The notes under the pieces were generated by a model. That model was not told the origin of the DNA, made no database searches, and saw nothing but the letters and a program-made list of their open reading frames with translations. Positions 59,301-64,000 of a stretch of DNA of 64,000 nucleotides are shown here, piece after piece. Both the position numbers and the translations under genes were made by a program. The stretch's first letter is position 1; each line of letters opens with the position of its first letter. Origin of the DNA: Sesamum alatum (taxonomy: Eukaryota; Streptophyta; Magnoliopsida; Lamiales; Pedaliaceae); contig JACGWO010000002.1 in the NCBI GenBank assembly GCA_034509735.1, positions 41,347,855 to 41,411,854 on the forward strand, given 5' to 3'.

Positions 59301-60295
59301 GAGTGTACTCAGAATTAATTAACCGACCTCAATAATCTTGAAAAAGACTAAAATTAAATGAAACTTATGTTGACGGAGCAATTGTTCCACATTAAATGAA
59401 GAAATTAATGAGGCAAATAATGGTATGATGATAATTTTAAAATAATTGAGGGAAGTGGGGGCGGAGTTGCTAATTTTAGTAAGCTGCAAGTTGCCAAGCT
59501 TTTAATAGAGTAGTTATATTTGTACTCAACGAGTCACAATACGATAAATTTTAATTTAAATTGGGTTTGATAGATATGAATCAATTAAATAATAAATATA
59601 ATTCACTTATTGTATGATTGATATATAATTTAAAAAATGCCTAATTATATGACACTTATTGTCTGATTAATTTAATTCAACTAGACCTGATTTGGATAAA
59701 AAAATTCCGTGCTGATTATTTAATTGAATCAAATCATATGTATGAGCTACAGGCCACCGGTCAAGACGGCTTGCTTTGTTTGATACATTGGTAAGGAATG
59801 TTTGGACGTCTTGTACGACCCAATACCCTTGGGCCGGCCCACTCTTCTGTCTTCTCACCACCACTATGTCAAAGTTACTGTTCTACCCCTCGTACTTCAT
59901 GTTTGAAATTTTGTTTGCCGTGCTCCTTATCTTGAAACACGTTTTCTTTATTATTAGTTTTGGAGTGGGTAAGAAGATTTTATCTCGTACGTATCCATCC
60001 ACTAGATGTAAATATGCCGTGCTTTGGAAAAGTTAAAAATATTGTACTCGGTATGATGAGATGTTTGGGTGTAATTTAATAAAAGAATGAGATCAAAAGA
60101 TTAAATTGTCCAAGAAGAAAGTAGAATTATCGTTCTTTGCATAGAGAACTACCAAATGTAGCCGTAATGAATGAGATGTTGAACAAGTCAGTAAAACTCA
60201 AAAACTTACCATAAATACGAAAATCTACAAATAAGACTGCTTAGGAATCATTTTGGGAGGAGAACTTAACTTTTCTTTGAAAGAAAGAGTCTTAC
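56335..60295. other. gene-poor intergenic DNA
   Basis: Nearly 4 kb without a recognisable gene. Includes a CT microsatellite at 57028-57049 followed by leader-like sequence that does not open into a supported coding frame. Open frames near 57929-58279 and 59667-60036 are AT-rich and motif-free. Confidence 0.45.
57028..57049. repeat. (CT)n microsatellite
   Basis: About eleven CT units followed by TTTAAACC. This could be a core-promoter/leader signature of an unrecognised plus-strand transcript, but nothing downstream supports one. Confidence 0.8.
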
Positions 60296-60795
60296 TGTAC
60301 CTTAGCAGCTAGATTGTGAATTTATACTTCAATACAGTGCTGACAGATAATTCTTGTGACACTATTACTATTAAGTAAATAAACACTCACACACACTGAT
60401 GAAATTTGAAACGCAATTTCATAATCATTGAACCCCAACTTCGCAAATTAAACTAGACTTGATTGCACTAGTTGTACTTTGGCAACTAGACTGTGAATTT
60501 GTACTTCAGACCAAGACTGATAATCCCTCTGATACTACTACTATTAAGTAAACTAACAGTCACACACACTGATGAAACTTGAATTGATAGTCATTGAACC
60601 TCAACTTCACAAACTAAACTAGACTTGATTACACTAGTTGTACTTTGGCAACTACACTATGAATTTGTACTTTAGGGCGGGACTGATAGTCCCTATAACA
60701 CTACTACCATTAAGTAAACAAACAGTCACACACACTGAAAAAACTTGAACCCGTAATGAACCTCAATTTTATTAATTAAACTAGATTCATTGTCT
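60296..60795. repeat. tandem repeat, three diverged units of about 165-177 bp
   Basis: Units start at about 60296, 60473 and 60639. Each contains TGTAC(C/T)TT, CTA(G/C)A(T/C)T(G/A)TGAATTT, ACTATTAAGTAAA-like, CACACACACTGA and AAACTAGACTTGATT. The third unit is the most diverged at its end. Non-coding. Confidence 0.85.
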
Positions 60796-61757
60796 GCAGT
60801 GCTCTGCATCGTGTGTCTTTTCAGCCAGTTGGTAGTGCTATTAACAACTACCAATTCCATTAATACGGAGAAGCAAAAAGGATATATAGGGTAGTTATGG
60901 CAAGTTGTGTTGTGTAATAGAGACATTGAAGAGTTTTGGCTCATAATGTTTTGACACAACCATTATTATTTATTACACACAATTGAAATAATCATTGATG
61001 GAAGACACCAAAATCTTGGTGCATACTTAATGTCTATCACTGTGGAATTAATTGAGAACGCCCGTACCATTAATTCATGTAATAATTCTGCCAACACCTA
61101 GAGATTCAAGTTTAAATTCATACGTGTGTTGGACCTTTCATGCCCTTTTTTTTTTTTTAAATTTAAAAGAATTTAAGTTTATTAAATGTGAAAAAAAATT
61201 AAAATAAATGCTAAAAGAACTTGTATGTGTAAGGTGGAAATTATTAGTTGAGTTACGACGCGTGAGATTTAATGATGTTTAAGTAAACAAAGAAAAAAAA
61301 GTGGGTGTTTTCATAGAAAATAAGCATTTTTGCATGTGATGTAGTATATGAAATATTGTACGTTTTATTGTATGACATAAATATATTTTAATGAAGTCCT
61401 TTTTCGACTAGGTGTGCAAATTATAAGATTGGACATTCAAATTTTAAAGTTGATACAAGGTCATAAGTTAGACCAAAAAAAAAAAGTTAAATTGTGGGAA
61501 CTAAGTCATGATAATTAACGTAAGAGACCTCAGAAGGCAAGTAAAATTACTACAACGTCCTTAAAAAAGTTATCATAATCATCTCATACGAACTTACCTT
61601 AACTATCAAACTCTATATAATCTCATCTAAATATATTTCAAAGGCACATGAACTCTAATTAACTTTTTTTTTTTTTAAGTACTTAAACCGACTTGAGCAT
61701 CTGAAACTTATCTTGATTTCAAAAAGAAGATTACCATAAGACCCCTTATAAATTATT
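60796..61757. other. AT-rich intergenic DNA
   Basis: No gene or structured repeat was recognised. Confidence 0.5.
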
Positions 61758-61956
61758 GGGATAATTATATTTATTCCCAAAATTTATGATCTATTTAAAT
61801 TACTCCTGATTTTTGCGCAATCACAAAAAACCGCTCGTGACAGCCAAAAAGTAAAGATAGTTTGCGTAATGTTTTTTTGATGTATATATAATTTTTCCAG
61901 AAGTAGGGATAAATTGTGTAATAGTGAAGATTAGGAGACGTAAATATAATTATTCC
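61758..61956. mobile_element. small MULE-type MITE (about 199 bp)
   Basis: The left end GGGATAATTATATTTAT pairs with the right end GTAAATATAATTATTCC. Flanking TAAATTATT and TAAATTATA match at 8 of 9, as for the larger family A and B elements whose GGGATAATTA start it shares. Confidence 0.7.
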
Positions 61957-62743
61957 TAAATTATATTCATGAAATCAAATAATTAGGAACATAGTATATA
62001 AAAGAAAATATATGCGGGGATTTCAATGTGAAGGGTGGTGAAATTTAGGATGTAAAAATGGGCATAAAATTGTAATTTTTGTTGACATGATAAAAAGGTT
62101 GGATGAGAATGGAATTGGAAAGAGTGAGGGGGTGATGGGGTGAGGACAGACGTAGTTGCGGGATTGATTCATGGAAGAGGTCGAAATTAGAATAGAACAA
62201 TTGAAGTTTTGAAAAGGCAAGAATCGGAAAGCAACACCCAAAAAACAAACACACACTCTTTTCTATTATATAAATGGCATCAAATCCTAGGTTGCCTCCC
62301 ACGTTTATCCTGCCCCTGCTGCACTTAAAAATACCCAACCTGGTTAAACTATGCCTCATTTCAAATGCTTAAAGAAAAATAAATAAGCAAATTACGATCA
62401 GCTCGTTTGGGGTTTGGTAGAATTATAAATATTTTTTCATTGTTTGAAAAATTATAAATATTTTTTCAATATTTGATTAAATTATGTGATCTTTTAATGG
62501 GAGTCTGGAAATATAAACTTTGCCATTGCCTTTTTTTAAAAAAAAAAAAACAATAAAAATGAAAAAAAGTTCGAATGAGATGGATGGAAAAATTAAAATT
62601 TTGCAAAAAAAATTATTCACTTAATCCATAAAAAATTCAATTTTTTAAAAAAATAAGTAGAAATATAATTCAAAGTCCACAAATGACATTTTAGAATATT
62701 AATCCACTTATTCATGGATGTCAGCCTTAAGATATTAAAAAGT
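61957..62743. other. AT-rich intergenic DNA
   Basis: Open frames on the minus strand near 62023-62359 carry no motif. A scrap resembling the GATTTGATATTATTATAAAT MITE text lies near 62405-62500. No gene was recognised. Confidence 0.45.
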
Positions 62744-62886
62744 ACTGTTTGGAGTTTTGAGTTTATTTTTAAGATGTTTGATATTTTTTTTTTTATTTTT
62801 GATCATTTAATTACAACTGTTTGGAGTTTTGAGTTTATTTTTAAGATGTTTGATATTTTTTTTTATTTTTGATCATTTAATTACAA
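62744..62886. repeat. near-perfect tandem duplication, unit 72 bp
   Basis: Copies at 62744-62815 and 62816-62886, each starting ACTGTTTGGAGTTTTGAG and ending ATCATTTAATTACA. They differ mainly in the length of a T run, so the duplication is recent. Confidence 0.92.
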
Positions 62887-63340
62887 CGTTGTCGTGACTA
62901 ACATCCTATTTTTAAGGATATTTTATATGATGTATGAGTTAAGATAAATTAACACCTTAATACCCTAATTAATACCAATCATTAAAACATTATGAGTTTC
63001 AATTTATTAATCTAGAAAATTGATATTGGAATTTTTTTGGTAAGTTAAAAGAAAATTAAAATTAAATAAAAAAATCCAAATAAACCAACCAAGCAGATAG
63101 TTCCTGGAAGAAAAGGTAAAAAGTTAACAACTCAAAACCCATAACGGTCTCCAGCATTTACCGCTAAACCTTCAACAGAGTGAGCTAACAACCCTTCCTA
63201 AAATAAAGATTAGCAAAGCTAATTAAGATCTGATTATTAACCACGCGCGGTTAAAAAATCTTTTCAGTCAAAGATAGACTGACGTATAGCTCTCGGTCAT
63301 TTTGACTGCCCAAATTAACGGAACCGTCCCCTCCGTTTGT
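62887..63340. other. distal promoter region of the gene to the right
   Basis: AT-rich sequence grading into more balanced promoter-like DNA from about 63110. No coding feature. Confidence 0.45.
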
Positions 63341-63457
63341 CACGTGACCCTCAGTCACAAATATCAAGAAAATAGGAAAAAAAGAAAAAAAAGGAATTAC
63401 TGAACAGGGGAAATCTCAAATCTACCCTCCCTGATGGGGGCCCATTTTGTCCACGTG
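63341..63457 (+). promoter_or_regulatory. two G-box (CACGTG) motifs
   Basis: CACGTG hexamers occur at 63341-63346 (GTCACGTGACC) and 63452-63457 (CCACGTGTCA), about 190-310 bases upstream of the TATA box. G-boxes are bound by bZIP and bHLH factors in light, ABA and stress responses; the ACGTGTC form resembles ABA-response elements. Function here is inferred from position. Confidence 0.55.
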
Positions 63458-63646
63458 TCAACATCCTATGTCCCCATTAGATGCGGCGGCTCGTTAAAAA
63501 AATCTCGCTCAATCTATGGTAATTAACCGCCTTTAGATCTTAATTAAACCCATTTTTTTTTTAAAGAAAAAGTTAAATTTCTGGAAATTAAATTTATTTA
63601 CCTTTTTTTTCTTTTTTTGATTTTCCTGTTTTGAGCTATCGGATCC

Positions 63647-63654
63647 TATAAAAT
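63647..63654 (+). promoter_or_regulatory. TATA box
   Basis: TATAAAAT in a GC-flanked context (GGATCCTATAAAATAG) is followed at about 30 bases by CA-rich sequence suitable for transcription initiation, and then a CT-rich leader. Confidence 0.7.
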
Positions 63655-64000
63655 AGTGGCATCAGCTCACATTTTTGGGTCTGCAACGCAACAGAACACA
63701 CAGACACAGTACTCTCCTCTCTCTCTCTCTCTCTCTCCTACTCTGTACCCAAAGCTTTCTCTCTCTAGAAAAAAATACTTCTCACTCTCTCCTCCCAAAG
63801 AAGAAGAAGAAGACCCATTTCCCTACACTTTCTCGAGGAAATCTTCAAGGAGAAAAAGCAGACGAATCCAAGTTTCCATCTGGGGTTTACTCAAATTAGC
63901 CAAACAAAAGTCGTAGCCTTAGTGAAAGCACAAAACTTTCAGTATCCATTTTGATTCCCTTCTCCATATATTCCCTCACCTTTTCTTGAAAATTTTCTCA
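63655..64000 (+). promoter_or_regulatory. transcription start region and ATG-free 5' leader of an off-window gene
   Basis: After the TATA box comes a (CT)n run at about 63716-63738 and about 260 further bases typical of a plant 5' UTR. There is no ATG anywhere from 63655 to the window end, which fits a leader rather than coding sequence. Two open frames here start only at GTG/TTG and are not supported. The gene product is unknown. Confidence 0.6.

Noticed and set aside
63656..63916. Open frames at the right edge
   Set aside because: They start at GTG or TTG; no ATG exists in this stretch, which has TATA-plus-leader structure. Better explained as 5' UTR.

Overview
The window is nuclear DNA of a flowering plant, most likely a eudicot. 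Genes have GT-AG introns, intergenic DNA is very AT-rich, there is a plant-type nuclear initiator tRNA-Met, and much of the spacer is Mutator-like (MULE) and CACTA-type debris. No LTR element with coding capacity was seen. The encoded proteins look closest to Arabidopsis families I recall from memory; the species cannot be fixed from sequence alone.

Layout. (1) 0.7-15.8 kb is a gene-dense block, all on the minus strand: cytosolic-type 6-phosphogluconate dehydrogenase (733-2199), a four-exon DHHC protein S-acyltransferase of the PAT11 type (5075-9110), and a three-exon cation/H+ exchanger of the CHX18 type (10179-13885). (2) 15.8-27.1 kb has no confident gene. It holds a 430-bp MULE-type MITE, an (ATT)n microsatellite, gene fragments and two small cryptic exons. 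(3) 27.1-29.8 kb is an internally deleted MULE in which the 3' half of a transposase gene and the 3' half of a plant-mobile-domain (PMD) gene lie head to head. (4) 30.3-32.9 kb holds an eight-exon glucose-6-phosphate 1-epimerase gene and, convergent to it, an initiator tRNA-Met gene. (5) 33-37.7 kb is retrotransposon and MITE debris. (6) 38.2-41.0 kb is a two-exon LRR receptor-like kinase with a degenerate catalytic loop. (7) 43.9-56.3 kb is a transposon-rich zone: a second copy of the 27-kb MULE, a GC-rich-cargo MULE-like element, a decayed MuDR-N-terminus plus PMD locus, CACTA-type MITEs and two 0.53-kb MITEs. (8) 56.3-63.3 kb is gene-poor with tandem duplications. (9) 63.3-64 kb is a promoter (G-boxes, TATA box) and an ATG-free leader for a plus-strand gene whose coding region lies beyond the window.

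The host genes are housekeeping or signalling genes: 6PGDH and the G6P epimerase both act around glucose-6-phosphate and the oxidative pentose phosphate pathway, but they are far apart and nothing suggests coregulation. The most unusual content is the MULE family, which carries a PMD gene beside its transposase, has arrays of short palindromes inside its terminal inverted repeats, and shows two copies broken within a few codons of the same transposase position.
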